Below, piece after piece: positions 11,578-22,204 of a stretch of DNA of 49,710 bases. The notes under the pieces were generated by a model that was not told the DNA's origin, did no database searches, and saw only the letters and a list, made by a program, of their open reading frames with translations. The stretch spans positions 1 through 49,710 of the forward strand of contig JAKTTT010000098.1 in assembly GCA_030581615.1 (NCBI GenBank), in the 5' to 3' direction. Position numbers and translations under genes: made by a program. The stretch comes from Alloascoidea africana (Eukaryota > Ascomycota > Alloascoideomycetes > Alloascoideales > Alloascoideaceae). Position 1 is the stretch's first letter, and each line of letters starts with the position of its first letter.

Positions 11578-11763
11578 ACCATCTTACTATGATATAATTT
11601 TGATAAAATGGAAAACAGCCTTGTATGGAATTTGGCTCACCACCAAATAGAACTTGTAGAATCATGTGACAGTAGCTACTTCCCTTTTTAACATGTGAGG
11701 AGGACTGCAAAATCTCGGACTTTTCTTCTTTCACGAAAGCAGCTTACACTTTATTAGTTGGTC

Positions 11764-12762
11764 ATGACCGAGGAGCAAAAGTCTTACGTCTCGAGGCTTG
11801 AGGAGGCCAACTCGGAAGATCTTGATGCTCTCCGATCGGTGTTGCTGAATGAAACGGGGAAGGTCCCCTTGGCGTATCGGTTTCGGGCACTTTTTCACTT
11901 AAAGTCTATGGGTGTGCCTACGTCTAAGGAAGCTTCCAAAGCCATAGATATCATTGCCGAGTGTTTTAAAGATGATTCAGAGTTGCTGAAACATGAGCTA
12001 GCTTACTGTCTTGGCCAGACAAAAAACCTTTATGCCTCGGGGATACTACAAATCGTCCTGCAGGATACTGATCAGCAGTGTATGGTTCGCCATGAAGCTG
12101 CTGAGGCCCTTGGAGCATTGGGTGACAAGAACAGTCTTGAAATCCTGCGACATTATCATAAGAACGACCCACTTGTCGAGATCCAGCAGACTTGTGAGTT
12201 GGCGATCGCGCGCATTGAATGGGAACAGTCTAAGCTAAGCAAAGAAGAAGTGCTCCAAAAGAGCATCTACGAAAGCATCGACCCAGCACCGCCGTTACCT
12301 TCCGAAGGGAACGACAAGGTATCGAAGCTACAGGCTCTTCTTAACGACCAGGAGAAACCGCTTTTTGAGAGGTATCGTGCCATGTTCAGATTGAGAGATA
12401 TTGGCACCAAGGAAGCTGTCTTGGCTCTAGCATCAGGATTTGCAGACCCCTCTGCTCTTTTCAAGCATGAGATTGCCTATATTTTTGGGCAAATGTGTAA
12501 TGAGGAGAGCATTCCGGCGTTGGTAAAGGTGCTAAAGGATGGATCACAGGCGCCAATGGTTAGACACGAGGCTGCCGAAGCGCTGGGCTCTATTGCTACA
12601 GACGAGGTTCTCCCAGTGTTGAAGCACTTTCTGGAGGACACTGAGCAGGTGGTCAGAGAGAGCGCTATTGTTGCTTTGGACATGTACGCTTATGAACGAT
12701 CTGGAGACATGGAGTACGCAACTCTTTATCCCACTGATGAAGCAAAGACCGTTTCCGTCTAA
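11764..12762 (+). CDS. LIA1: Deoxyhypusine hydroxylase
   Basis: The 332-residue enzyme completes hypusine formation on translation factor eIF5A by hydroxylating deoxyhypusine. It is a two-lobed HEAT-repeat protein with a di-iron centre. The four metal-binding His-Glu pairs are at residues 77-78 ([10 protein letters not shown]), 110-111 (RHEAAEALG), 235-236 ([10 protein letters not shown]) and 268-269 (RHEAAEALG), in the expected pairs separated by a variable linker at about 155-195. The length is close to yeast Lia1 (about 325). The gene is a single exon; ATG 11764 is the first in-frame ATG. Its 3' end is 137 bp from the convergent RPA12 stop. Confidence 0.96.
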   Translation: MTEEQKSYVSRLEEANSEDLDALRSVLLNETGKVPLAYRFRALFHLKSMGVPTSKEASKAIDIIAECFKDDSELLKHELAYCLGQTKNLYASGILQIVLQDTDQQCMVRHEAAEALGALGDKNSLEILRHYHKNDPLVEIQQTCELAIARIEWEQSKLSKEEVLQKSIYESIDPAPPLPSEGNDKVSKLQALLNDQEKPLFERYRAMFRLRDIGTKEAVLALASGFADPSALFKHEIAYIFGQMCNEESIPALVKVLKDGSQAPMVRHEAAEALGSIATDEVLPVLKHFLEDTEQVVRESAIVALDMYAYERSGDMEYATLYPTDEAKTVSV

Positions 12763-12899
12763 TAGAATCTACTAGTTTAGTGTAATGAATGTTTACGTAT
12801 TAACTATTTTATGATACAAGATATTGTAAAACACACAATAAATGATGCAAAACGAGAAAGCCATGGATAAAAGGAGCAAAAAAAAACAACAACCAGAGA

Positions 12900-13447
12900 T
12901 TAGTTATTTGTTCGGAACCGATAACCACAACCCGTACAGGTGTAAAAAACCGTAGCCTAAAGGAAAAACAAATCAGTATTAAGCACATAAATCAGTAGAT
13001 AAAATAGCACTTACACCTTCATCAGCACTCCGGAGCTGAAGGGTATGGTATTGCATCTCTTCATTGCCGCATTCGGGACATTTTTCTTTGATCTATACTT
13101 TGGAGTTAGGCGCATCCTTATTCTTTGAAAGTCCAGGATACTTACAATTGCACCTTCTTCAATTTCGTCTGATTTCAATGTTGTCTTGACGACTGATCTT
13201 TTCGATCTAAGAATTGATGGAAAGGCCTCTTCTGCTGATCGCGTTGTCACTTTCAAGCCCGCAAAGTCTGATTGCACCAAAGCAAATTGTGAGAAACAGA
13301 TTCATATCAATAGAAACTGTGAAGCTTCATACTTTTGGCCCGGTAGGTTCGCCCACACGCATCGCACTCAAGCAGCTTCTTGTCCGTCACTGCATCCAAA
13401 AGATTTCCGCAATCCAGACAAAATATAAGTGAACCGACCACTGACAT
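12900..13447 (-). CDS. RPA12: RNA polymerase I subunit A12.2, four exons
   Basis: Exons are 13447..13333, 13267..13146, 13092..13015 and 12956..12900, encoding 123 residues (the yeast protein has 125). Rpa12 is the TFIIS/Rpb9-like subunit of Pol I needed for transcript cleavage and termination. The N-terminal zinc ribbon is MSVVGSLIFCLDCG...ECDACG. The middle segment reads FAGLKVTT and FPSILRSKRSVVKTTLK. The C-terminal ribbon is KCPECG...YTCTGCGYRF, with the catalytic acidic loop QLRSADEG. Introns are 65, 53 and 58 nt; the second has GCCTAAC as branch. Donor 1 (GTATGA) is the weakest. The third exon boundary was set at TATAG because this restores IKEKCPECG. The gene shares a 234-bp divergent promoter with CCT5. 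Confidence 0.93.
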
Positions 13448-13681
13448 TCTATAAATTCTTTTCTTGTCGTTTATCCTTTTAGTATAAATTGTCTGCGCTT
13501 TGGAAAAAAAATGTTTCATTAAAGAGTCCGGGTAATATTGACTCTCATCTCCAAAGGGTGTACGGGTGTGGTTTCCAGATCAAAGATTTTTCAAAACTCC
13601 AGCCAGGAGGGAATTGACATCTGGACAAGCAACAGTGGCAAAACACAGAGCTTCCGTTAATTGAAATATTGAATAACAAAG
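13448..13681. promoter_or_regulatory. Divergent promoter of RPA12 and CCT5
   Basis: This 234-bp spacer separates two divergent ATGs. It carries an A8 tract (13504-13511), the kind of poly(dA) element that often depletes nucleosomes. No PAC or heat-shock element was clearly identified. Confidence 0.4.
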
Positions 13682-15587
13682 ATGGCTCAGCACCCGATGG
13701 CCATGGCCATGCCAGATATGTCTAATGCGATTGTTGCGCAGGATGAAATGGGACGTCCTTTCATCATCGTTCGAGAGTACGTGTCTTTCTAAATACAAGA
13801 GGAATGAAGAGCGTGGCGAACACGAAACGGATGTGGCAATATCGCTGATCATCTTTGTATACGATAACTGACATGCATTATTTTTCAAATTGGGGTTATA
13901 GTCAGGGCAAAAAGCAGCGGTATGTTTTTGTGTCAAACCGTTTTTGTGTGGCATTGATTGCTAACCCAGTATGAATTTCTAGAACTCACGGAATCGATGC
14001 CGTTAAGGTACTTTTTTTTAATTTATGAAAATACCCAAATCAGAATTTCACTAACAAGGGTTTAAGAGTCATATTCTTGCCGCTAGAGAGGTGGCCAGTA
14101 TTATCCGAAGCTCACTAGGTCCACGAGGTCTGGACAAGATCCTTATTTCACCAGATGGCGAAATCACAATTACAAACGATGGTGCTACAATTCTCTCGCA
14201 GATGGAGTTGGACAGTCAGATCGCCAAACTACTTGTCCAACTTTCGAAATCCCAGGACGACGAAATTGGAGATGGAACCACGGGCGTCGTTGTATTAGCA
14301 GGAGCCCTTTTGGATGAGGCCGCTGCGTTGATCGACAAGGGCATTCATCCCATAAAGATTGCAAATGGGTTTGACGAGGCTTGCAAAATCGCGGTGGCGC
14401 ATTTGGACGACATTGCCGATGAGGTCAAGTACGATCAAGACAATAAGGAGAACTTGCTCAAGGCAGCTCACACTTCTTTGGGTTCCAAGATTGTGTCCAA
14501 GGCACATGATAAATTTGCCCAGATTGCTGTGGATGCAGTTCTTTCTGTTGCCGACTTTGAACGACGTGATGTGGATTTTGAGCTGATCAAAGTCGAGGGC
14601 AAAGTTGGCGGATCAGTGGAGGATACCCAGCTTATCAAGGGAGTCATTATAGACAAGGACATGTCGCACCCTCAGATGCCAAGGGAGATCAAGGACGCCA
14701 AACTAGCGATTTTGACCTGCCCATTTGAGCCTCCGAAACCCAAGACAAAGCACAAGCTTGAAATTTCTACGGTTGATGAGTTCAAAAAGTTACAGAACTA
14801 TGAACAAGAAAAGTTTATTGAAATGATAGACTCTGTGAAGGAGGCCGGCGCTAACCTTGTCATTTGTCAGTGGGGATTTGACGATGAAGCAAACCATCTT
14901 CTCTTACAAAACAACTTGCCTGCGGTCAGGTGGGTTGGAGGCCCCGAAATCGAGCTGATTGCGATTGCCACAAACGGCAGAATCGTACCAAGATTTGAGG
15001 ATTTGGCTCCTTCGAAGTTGGGTAGTGCTGGAATAGTCAGAGAGCTCGAGTTTGGCACGACACGCGATAGAATGCTTGTGATTGAGGAGTGTGCGAACAC
15101 AAGAGCAGTGACCGTTTTTGTCCGCGGCTCCAACAAGATGATTGTGGACGAGGGCAGACGAGCACTCCACGATTCTCTCTGTGTCGTCCGCAACCTCATA
15201 AGAGACAACCGAGTTGTTTACGGCGGTGGAGCTGCAGAAATCTCCTGCTCGCTGGCTGTTTCAGAGGCGGCTGACAAGCAACCTGGCATAGATCAGTACG
15301 CTATGCGGTCCTTCGCCTCGGCGCTGGACGCAATTCCTCTAGCACTAGCTGAAAACTCCGGTTTAGCCCCTATTGAGACCCTGACGAGCGTCAAGAGTCG
15401 TCATATCAAGGAGCAGAACAGCAGGCTGGGTGTTGACTGTCTTGGAACCGGCACAAACGACATGAGAGAGGCGTTTGTGATTGATCCATTGATTGGGAAG
15501 AAACAACAGTTGCTGTTGGCGACACAGCTAACGCGGATGATTCTGAAAATTAACACAGTGATCATCTCTGGCAAAGATGAGTATTAG
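13682..15587 (+). CDS. CCT5: Cytosolic chaperonin CCT subunit epsilon, four exons
   Basis: Exons are 13682..13776, 13902..13919 (18 nt), 13983..14007 (25 nt) and 14067..15587, encoding 552 residues (yeast Cct5 has 562). The protein is one of eight subunits of the TRiC/CCT ring that folds actin and tubulin. The spliced N-terminus reads [33 protein letters not shown], then [13 protein letters not shown]; next come the ATP-site motifs [16 protein letters not shown] and the nucleotide signature GDGTTGVV, and later [25 protein letters not shown] and VVYGGGAAE. All match the epsilon subunit rather than other CCTs. The small exons are needed for the [17 protein letters not shown] junctions. Intron 3 ends in TTTAAG, a non-YAG acceptor. 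Convergent with ADD66 (129 bp). Confidence 0.95.
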
Positions 15588-15716
15588 TTTAGACCGGTTA
15601 AGTAGAACAGTTTGAATCGTCAATTGAATTAAAACACTGCCTCACATTTACAAAAACATATAAACACAATTTTTTATAGAAAGAGTCTCAACGCATTACT
15701 GTAATTATTGGGTATA

Positions 15717-16720
15717 TTAGTCGAAAACTTTTAGATCACTCAATTCACAACCAAATGGTATAATTCCGAGCATTTGTGATAATTCACTAGTGAAATATCG
15801 AGTTTCCTCCTCCAGCTCATTCCTATTTTGGTGTGTTTCGTCTTTGTTCATCTTAAACAGCAGAGCTGTAGGAAAACAACAATGTTCCAACTCAAAACCT
15901 AAACCATAACTTTCCTCCTCATTTTCCTCTGTTTCACTCGATTGAGAGCCTATGCAGTGTCCAAGCTCACTCTCTACCCTGGCCTCATCAATAAGTCCCA
16001 GAACCGTTCGCAAACTAGATTCATGTATCCGCGTAAGAGGGAGTAGATTGGGACTGGATAGCATTTCTAATTCCCCCTCATTTCCGTTTTCACGAAGAAA
16101 TCTCGAGACATAATCATATTCGAGCCATAACCTAGGAAAATTTAGTTCCAGCTCACATGTTCCCTTTGCGCGGTTACACTTACCTTTGTTCTTCAGGGTT
16201 ATTCCAAGTTGTAGAAGAGCTGCTGGTTACGAGCACCAACTTTGAAAACTGGCCTTCTTTGATGAATGGGATCATTATATTCCTGAAAAATTGCTCCAAA
16301 CACTGGCTTTCTTGCAAAACACAGGATTTTTGAGATATTATGGCGATTTTGCATGTGTTGCTTTGATATACTGGACCAAAAAGTATTAGATCGATGTTTC
16401 ATTTGGTACATGTCTACACATTTCAAATACTTACTTTCCAAAGAATGGGTATTTCTACATTTTTGCTCTTGTTCTCTACTGTTGCTGGGGGTAGGCTTAA
16501 CCAGTTGCATCAGATACTTGGAATCAAGGCGGGCAACCTGATCAAACTGAAAGGTTTTGATTATCGAATCAAGCGCAGCCTGAACCACCCGGTTATTCTT
16601 TTCATTCTCTGCCGAGTCTGGGTTATGAAGAACAGGCAGGACCAAAGTTTGATTCCTGAACGAGTTTAGTACCGATATGGGGTTTATACCTTGGACAGTG
16701 GTGAACAGCTGGCTGGACAT
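15717..16720 (-). CDS. ADD66: Proteasome assembly chaperone 2 homologue, three exons
   Basis: Exons are 16720..16435, 16370..16184 and 16131..15717, encoding 295 residues (yeast Add66/Pba2 about 267). With Pba1 it dimerises to guide assembly of the 20S alpha ring. Supporting matches to yeast Add66 are the run ARLDSKYLMQLVKP near residue 60, the block SLEIYQSNTCKIAIISQ after splicing, and IMIPFIKEGQFSKLVLV. The unspliced frames break in the middle of these blocks. Introns are 64 and 52 nt with GTAAGT donors and CTAAT/CTAAA-type branch regions. The C-terminal third, with an acidic stretch (SSETEENEEESYG), is poorly conserved. An upstream TTG-initiated extension is rejected because it is a CT-rich run in the promoter. 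Confidence 0.85.
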
Positions 16721-16990
16721 TGTGGTCGGGGAGCGAGGAGCCAGAAAGGAGAGGAAAAGAGAGAAAAGAGAGAAGAGGAGAAGAATAGCGAGCAAAACAT
16801 TAAGAAAGGAGCAGAGCGGTGTGCATACTTTTCTTCATTTTGTACCTTTTTGTTTCGTTCTGGGGTGTCTATATTTTTAAGGCTGGGTTTCGATAATAAA
16901 GTGACTTGACCAGCTTATATTGGCGTCACAGGACCTCTCTTCCCACTCACCACCTTCCTTCTACTGCTGGCCTCCCCCAGCAACGGCAGC
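16721..16990. promoter_or_regulatory. Divergent promoter of ADD66 and the G-patch gene, with a homopurine tract
   Basis: The 270-bp spacer holds a nearly pure purine run on the plus strand from about 16736 to 16790, made of GAGAAAAG/GAGGAG-type units. Long purine tracts in yeast promoters can exclude nucleosomes or form triplex DNA. No PACE (Rpn4) site was seen although ADD66 is proteasome-related. Confidence 0.45.
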
Positions 16991-17623
16991 ATGTCCAACC
17001 GGGAATCGATACGGTTTGTAAGGGAGCAGAATAACGTTCTAGAAGCATGTGAAGACGGCAAACCACTAAGAACACACACCCTGAGCACAGAGTCTGGGGA
17101 GAGCGCTGCGGACTTTTACAAGCAGCTGGTCCTGCCTCAAGCCGCTACCAGACGCAAAAGCGAGTTAGATTTACAAACCCTTGACACATACGAATGCCCA
17201 GACTGCGGTGCCCGTGTTTCGATAACGGGAACGGCGTCTGAAGCGATAAGAAATCACTACAGAACGATCTCTCATCAAACGGCGATACCACACGTGGAGC
17301 CCCCGACTACGAAGATCGACACAGAGGCATATCCACGCGGCGCTGCTTACCTCGAGAAGTATGGCTGGGACCCTCTTCAAAGGGAAGGATTGGGTGCCAA
17401 GGGGAACGAGGGAAGCCGTAGGATCATCCGCGTTAAACGCAAGAAGAACAATCGAGGCTTGGGGGCTAGCAGCACCAGCAAAAGGCCCTATGGCGGCACT
17501 ACGCCTAAAGAAAAGGAGGAAAAACGGGACTTGACCAAGCGAGAGATGCTTGCTATCGAAAAACGAGAACGCACCAGGCACGCTCAGATACAACACGAGC
17601 TATGGGGGAAGAGTTTGCAATAA
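16991..17623 (+). CDS. G-patch domain protein with a CxxC motif
   Basis: The 210-residue protein is single-exon. A short zinc-binding-like motif YECPDCG lies near residues 68-74, followed by HYRTISHQ, which could complete a C2H2-like finger. At about 115-160 a G-patch-like segment reads YLEKYGWDPLQREGLGAKG and ends NNRGLGA, fitting the Gly-rich consensus of G-patch proteins that activate DEAH-box RNA helicases. The basic C-terminal tail (KREMLAIEKRERTRHAQIQ) is probably helical. The arrangement resembles GPANK1-like proteins without ankyrin repeats. It is therefore probably nuclear and RNA-related, but the specific partner is unknown. Confidence 0.7.
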   Translation: MSNRESIRFVREQNNVLEACEDGKPLRTHTLSTESGESAADFYKQLVLPQAATRRKSELDLQTLDTYECPDCGARVSITGTASEAIRNHYRTISHQTAIPHVEPPTTKIDTEAYPRGAAYLEKYGWDPLQREGLGAKGNEGSRRIIRVKRKKNNRGLGASSTSKRPYGGTTPKEKEEKRDLTKREMLAIEKRERTRHAQIQHELWGKSLQ

Positions 17624-18145
17624 ATCTGCGGAATCATGACATCCCACAAATATTAAAAGTTTGCCGAGATTGGAGAGCGAGCCAAACACTTTGGCCCAAC
17701 TCGTCCCATTTCCCCTATTGGACCAAAGGAGGCTGTGGGACGACCAAGCCTTGCTTGATAAGGCAGTTTTCGTTGAAATGTGATGCAAATGTCCGCCAAA
17801 GATGTGTTGCACATTAGCGAGAAAGGAACTACCCTGTGAGCGTCCACCCGGGTCCTGGATAAACAGCTATGCTTCTAGATTTCATACAACTTAGATTAAT
17901 GTTTTTAGTATCTCTTTGTACTGCTTAGAGTTGCGAATACCACGATCTACGAAATACTAAATTGAAATCAATTTTTTTCAGGAACAACGATAATGAAGAC
18001 TTCTGTAGAGTTAATTACAGTTCTGAAATATCCGCGAGGTATGAGGTTTACCCATGACACATCACTGGAAAAAAACCAACACTTTAGTCCCCAAGCCAGA
18101 CTGAATACGCAACTTTTGACGAACGTCTTGGAGGAACAAAGAGCA
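17624..18145. other. Spacer upstream of SRP72
   Basis: No gene is supported in this 522-bp interval. It contains the promoter of SRP72 and an in-frame upstream ATG at 17993 that would extend SRP72 by 51 residues. That extension resembles nothing in the family and the downstream start gives a near-yeast length, so I treat it as 5' leader. A TTTTTTTCAG at about 17974-17983 could be a 3' splice site of a leader intron. Confidence 0.4.
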
Positions 18146-20135
18146 ATGACAAAGGACAAAAAGTCGGTTAACGAGCTTCTTGAGAGCTTGAAGTTGTCGA
18201 GTTCAAAAGACGAGCACTTGGAGGTGCTTGACTTGGCCTCAAAGGTGCTGAGGCAGGAACCCCGGAATGAGACTGCTTTGCGAAATCAGGTTATCGCACT
18301 CACCAATCTCGATCGATATGCAGATGCTTTCAAAGCGATTGAGGGTTTTGGTGGCGCCGATGCAGAACTTGAGACAGACAAGTTTCTGGCCCTGGAAAAG
18401 GCGTATACCTATTACAAGCTGGGCAAGGGGAAGGAACTAAAGGAGTTGGTGCAAAGAGTTCCTTCAAGTAGAGGTCTGGAACATGTTTGGGCACAATACG
18501 TGAGTAAACTCATTGTTTTATACGTCTCATTACAATTCTTGCTAATCTAAATTCTAGTGCTACCAAATTGGCGATGTTTCGGGAGCTTACGATACTTACA
18601 AAAAGCTACTACAAAGCGAATCATCAGCACAAGCAGACCACGAGTCACTGGACATAAGTGTCAATGAGCGAGCAGCGATTTCAAGATTATCTGCTTCAAG
18701 ACTATCCAAGATATCTCCAATCTCTGAATCAAACAACTCTTCGTACGACCAGCTCTTCAACGACTCTTTAATTCAACTGGCCCGCGGTCAACTGGACTCT
18801 GCATTTGATACGCTCTCAAATGCAAAGTTGGCCTACCAAAACGTAAGCGGAGGCGATGATGACGAGGAACTAAAATCGATTCTCGTTCAAGCAGCATACA
18901 TATCACAGTTGAATGGGCAGGAAGACCAGGCTAGATCGCTTTTGGGCGACGACGCCTCCGGAGAACGCATTTCAAATGAATTGGTAAAGCTGATTTATTT
19001 GAATAACAAACTCTCACTTTCTAAAGAGGTTTTACAACCACACCTCGCTCGAAGATTACTGGACTCTGTTTTGGGAGGTGGCGGCGTAGGTGGACTTACA
19101 AGCCTGGAATCCAAAATGATTCTCGAACAAAAGCAACTTTTACTCCGAAACTTGTTAGTGCTTGACGCTTTAGCAGGCAAAGAAACAATGAAACAGGCAG
19201 AAAGATTAGCTAATGAATTCCCTCATATTGTTGGTCCCATGGCCTTTGCAGCTCTGAACAGCGCCAACATATACGCCGAGGATTTGGACCACATTAAGAT
19301 CAAAAAGGGGGCCAAGTACTTTAAACTGCACCCGACAAACGTTGGCGCCGCGTTGGCACTTGTTCAACTTCATGTTTCTGATTCTAACCCAAGCGCGGCA
19401 ATTAATGTCTTGGAGGCTTTGTTGGATAAAAGCCAAGAAAGGGAAGACCAAATATCAAGCATTTACCAGCCGGGCATTATCGGTCTGCTTGTAATTCTTT
19501 ACGAACAGACAGGACGACAGCGAAGCATTGATGATCTACTTAAGAAAGTGTCAACGTATTTTCTCAGCCAAGAAAAGGACGATGAGAACAGTTACAACAT
19601 GTTACGGATCATTGGCTTCAAGCTGTTGGAATCTGATGATAACCAACATCTCGCTCAAAGCATTTTTGAAAAATTGTCGGCTCGAAACAAGGAGGACGAG
19701 CTTGTACAAATTGCCAAGTCAATCGCAAATTCTTCCTCAGATGGTCTAACTTCTGAACTGACACCAATTAGCAAGCTGATTACAGGCATCGATGTCGAGG
19801 ATGTAGAACAGGAAGGTCTGAATCTTCAAAAGAGGAAGCTTGCATTGACTTCCGGCGTCACATTACATGCCGCTAAAAAACGAAGGACGAAAAAGGGGAA
19901 ACTTCCAAAAGATTTTGATCCCAATAGAAAACCAGACCCTGAGAGATGGATCCCTCTTCGCGAGAGAAGCTATTACAAACCTAAGAGAGGAAAGAGGAAT
20001 GCTCCAGGTGCTCTTACACAAGGTGCTATTGTAGATTCTCCAGCTATTATTGCGACGCCCAGTTCATCAGCGCCTTCAGCAGGCAGCCGGGCCCAAGCAA
20101 AAAAGGGCAAGAAGAAGAAGAAGGGCAAACATTGA
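18146..20135 (+). CDS. SRP72: Signal recognition particle subunit SRP72, two exons
   Basis: Exons are 18146..18499 and 18558..20135, encoding 643 residues, essentially the yeast length (640). Srp72 binds Srp68 and the SRP RNA S domain and supports co-translational ER targeting. The N-terminal two thirds are TPR-like helices (for example LDLASKVLRQEPRNETALRNQ, AYTYYKLGKGKELKELV). The diagnostic C-terminal RNA-binding region reads RKPDPERWIPLRERSYY and is followed by a Lys-rich tail (KKGKKKKKGKH). The 58-nt intron has donor GTGAGT, branch GCTAAT and acceptor CTAG. An in-frame ATG at 17993 would add 51 unconserved residues. DAP3 follows 193 bp downstream. Confidence 0.93.
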
Positions 20136-20328
20136 ACTATCTAGACGGAAACACGAATATCTATATAGACACAAACGCTGTAACTGTATAATAGCACCTT
20201 CGTCTTAGTGACACAATTTACGCACTGGATCGTATATTACGCACAGTCAACTTTTTTCTCCTACTGTTGGTTTCGTCTAAGCTTCCATTTGACAGCGACC
20301 AACAGCACCGGCACCAGTGATTGAAAGA

Positions 20329-21891
20329 ATGCTGGCCAGGTCGAAACTGATAATTGCGGGTGTAAACAGGACTTCTGTTTACCCGTGTTTGCCTTCTTTG
20401 TTTCGAACTGCTGGTCTCTCCAATAATGCGCTTCTCAGTCGTACATCAAGTGCCAGATCCATTCACTCCACCTCAGTCGTCAGAGCTGTTCCACCCACCA
20501 AGAAGAAGGCCTCAGTGACAGTAAAGGGGAAATTATCGGGATTTACGAAGAAGGGGGGATCGGTAAAAGAGAAGAAGCATCGAAAGGGAGGCTCAGATTC
20601 GTCTGCAAAGAACTGGCTCCGAACAGTCGCCCATAGCAATTTCGGCAAACGGTTGGGAACAGTTGTAGAGGATCTGCCAACACTTTCCGTTGCCTCCGGT
20701 GAAAAGGGCTTTTTCAATTCTACCAAGAAGGCAAATACGGTGGTAAAATACCCCGATACAGTGGTGCAGAGTCTTACTGCTTTTGGATCTTTTCTACCTG
20801 ATCAGAGACACGAGTTGTTCGCCGAGTATGCGACACTTTTGAGAGAATCGACAACATTCAAGCTGTATAACGAATTTTCGAGCAAACTGAACGAGCGATC
20901 AAGCGCGAAGAACCGGGGAATCCTGGTTGGAGACGCGGGCGTGGGGAAATCTGAACTTTTGGCACAAGCCCAGGCTATTGCCCTTTTGTCAGGTGCAATC
21001 GTCCTACCTATTTCAGATGCTCGAGTGTTGATGGATGGCTCAAATGACTTTCTTTATGTTGAAAAGACCGGCCTGTATGTGCAACCGATGTATCTAAAAC
21101 GGCTTTTGAAAAAGATTGCAAACGGGAATAAAGAGAAGTTGTCAAGCATCAAACTTTCAAAATCTTACAACTTCCCACCTAGTATGGGCTCTCGTGGACA
21201 CGCAACAGGAGCAGTCAATTTGACAGCAGGAAAAGATACACTTTTCAATCTTGTTGACGTTGGCAGACGAAGGAGAGCACCACATGAGACCTTTGACAAC
21301 ATGGTTTCGGAGCTTCAACTACAGAAGGAAGTGCCTGTTCTAGTGACAGTTGATAATTTTTCGCAGTTCTCGGCCACCCCTTACTCAGCATACAGAGACT
21401 CTGAGGGAAAGGCTATTTACCATGACAGACTCGCCCTTCCAAACTGGATACTAAAACTGCTGGGCGGCGAGGGAGAAGCCTTTGAAAAGGGTGGTATATT
21501 GGTATCAACCAGGGGTCTGGACCGTAGAAGCGACACTATACCTGTTGGCATCAGGGAAAAAGAATATAAAGCTTACTCCAGTTTACATGAATGCGATGTC
21601 AAACTTGCAGAAACGCTTTTGAAGAATGGCGGTGTCAAGCCCTTCAAAGTAGGCACGCTCGAGAAGGAGGAAGTGGGAAAACTTTTGGATTATTACAGAC
21701 AAGCACAGGTTTTACATCCTTCGAGAGTTGGAGCAAGTGCAGCAAAGGGAGACAACGAGACAATTGAAGATTTAGAAAGCGTGGAGGAAGGTATGGGCAA
21801 AGAGGAGATTTTTGTGAACGATACCTATCTGGAGTCTGGGAATGGGAATACACGACAGATGTTGAAAAGTCTCTTCTTGACGCATATATAA
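20329..21891 (+). CDS. RSM23: Mitochondrial small ribosomal subunit protein mS29 (DAP3 family)
   Basis: The 520-residue protein begins with an Arg-, Ser- and Thr-rich N-terminus lacking acidic residues for about 50 residues, as expected of a mitochondrial presequence. The P-loop of this GTP-binding mitoribosomal protein is at VGDAGVGKSELL, followed by VLPISDARVLMDG and later VPVLVTVDNFSQF, a Walker-B-like segment. The layout matches yeast Rsm23 and human DAP3, a small-subunit head protein that contacts the large subunit. The gene is a single exon. ATG 20329 is chosen; an in-frame GTG four codons upstream is not a likely start. The last 40 residues are acidic and poorly conserved. Confidence 0.93.
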   Translation: MLARSKLIIAGVNRTSVYPCLPSLFRTAGLSNNALLSRTSSARSIHSTSVVRAVPPTKKKASVTVKGKLSGFTKKGGSVKEKKHRKGGSDSSAKNWLRTVAHSNFGKRLGTVVEDLPTLSVASGEKGFFNSTKKANTVVKYPDTVVQSLTAFGSFLPDQRHELFAEYATLLRESTTFKLYNEFSSKLNERSSAKNRGILVGDAGVGKSELLAQAQAIALLSGAIVLPISDARVLMDGSNDFLYVEKTGLYVQPMYLKRLLKKIANGNKEKLSSIKLSKSYNFPPSMGSRGHATGAVNLTAGKDTLFNLVDVGRRRRAPHETFDNMVSELQLQKEVPVLVTVDNFSQFSATPYSAYRDSEGKAIYHDRLALPNWILKLLGGEGEAFEKGGILVSTRGLDRRSDTIPVGIREKEYKAYSSLHECDVKLAETLLKNGGVKPFKVGTLEKEEVGKLLDYYRQAQVLHPSRVGASAAKGDNETIEDLESVEEGMGKEEIFVNDTYLESGNGNTRQMLKSLFLTHI

Positions 21892-22204
21892 AGAACGCAT
21901 TTCTGTCATCTTCTCCAAAATGAAATGATGTATATAGCACTTGAATAGTGAAATTGTCCTTTAAACGAGCTTTATTCATGTATATTTGTGAATCAATCAG
22001 GGCCGTGGTAAAAACATGGTTACCCTGCTCATTTGTATATTAGGGCTCAACCCTAATGTATTGGCCGTTTTGCGCGTCTCGGTATCTGTTCTGAAAATTA
22101 CGCGTGCTCGCAGGTTGAGTTTTGCTTTTGACAGAAGACGCTGACAATACTTGAATATCACAGATTGAAAGTTCTCTCTTTGTTGAACACCGCCAACAAG
22201 CAGA
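21892..22204 (+). promoter_or_regulatory. RPS9 promoter with a palindromic TTAGGG/CCCTAA element
   Basis: At 22039-22057 a perfect 7-bp inverted repeat, ATTAGGG and CCCTAAT, is separated by CTCAA, about 150 bp upstream of the RPS9 start. TTAGGG half-sites are bound by the Myb-type factor Tbf1, which drives ribosomal-protein genes in many yeasts outside Saccharomyces (Candida albicans is the known case). The match and position suggest Tbf1 control; that is inference. The first part of the interval is the 3' flank of RSM23. Confidence 0.65.

Noticed and set aside
17993-18145. 51-residue N-terminal extension of SRP72
   Set aside because: It is in frame but unlike SRP72 N-termini, and the ATG at 18146 gives a protein of near-yeast length; kept only as an alternative.
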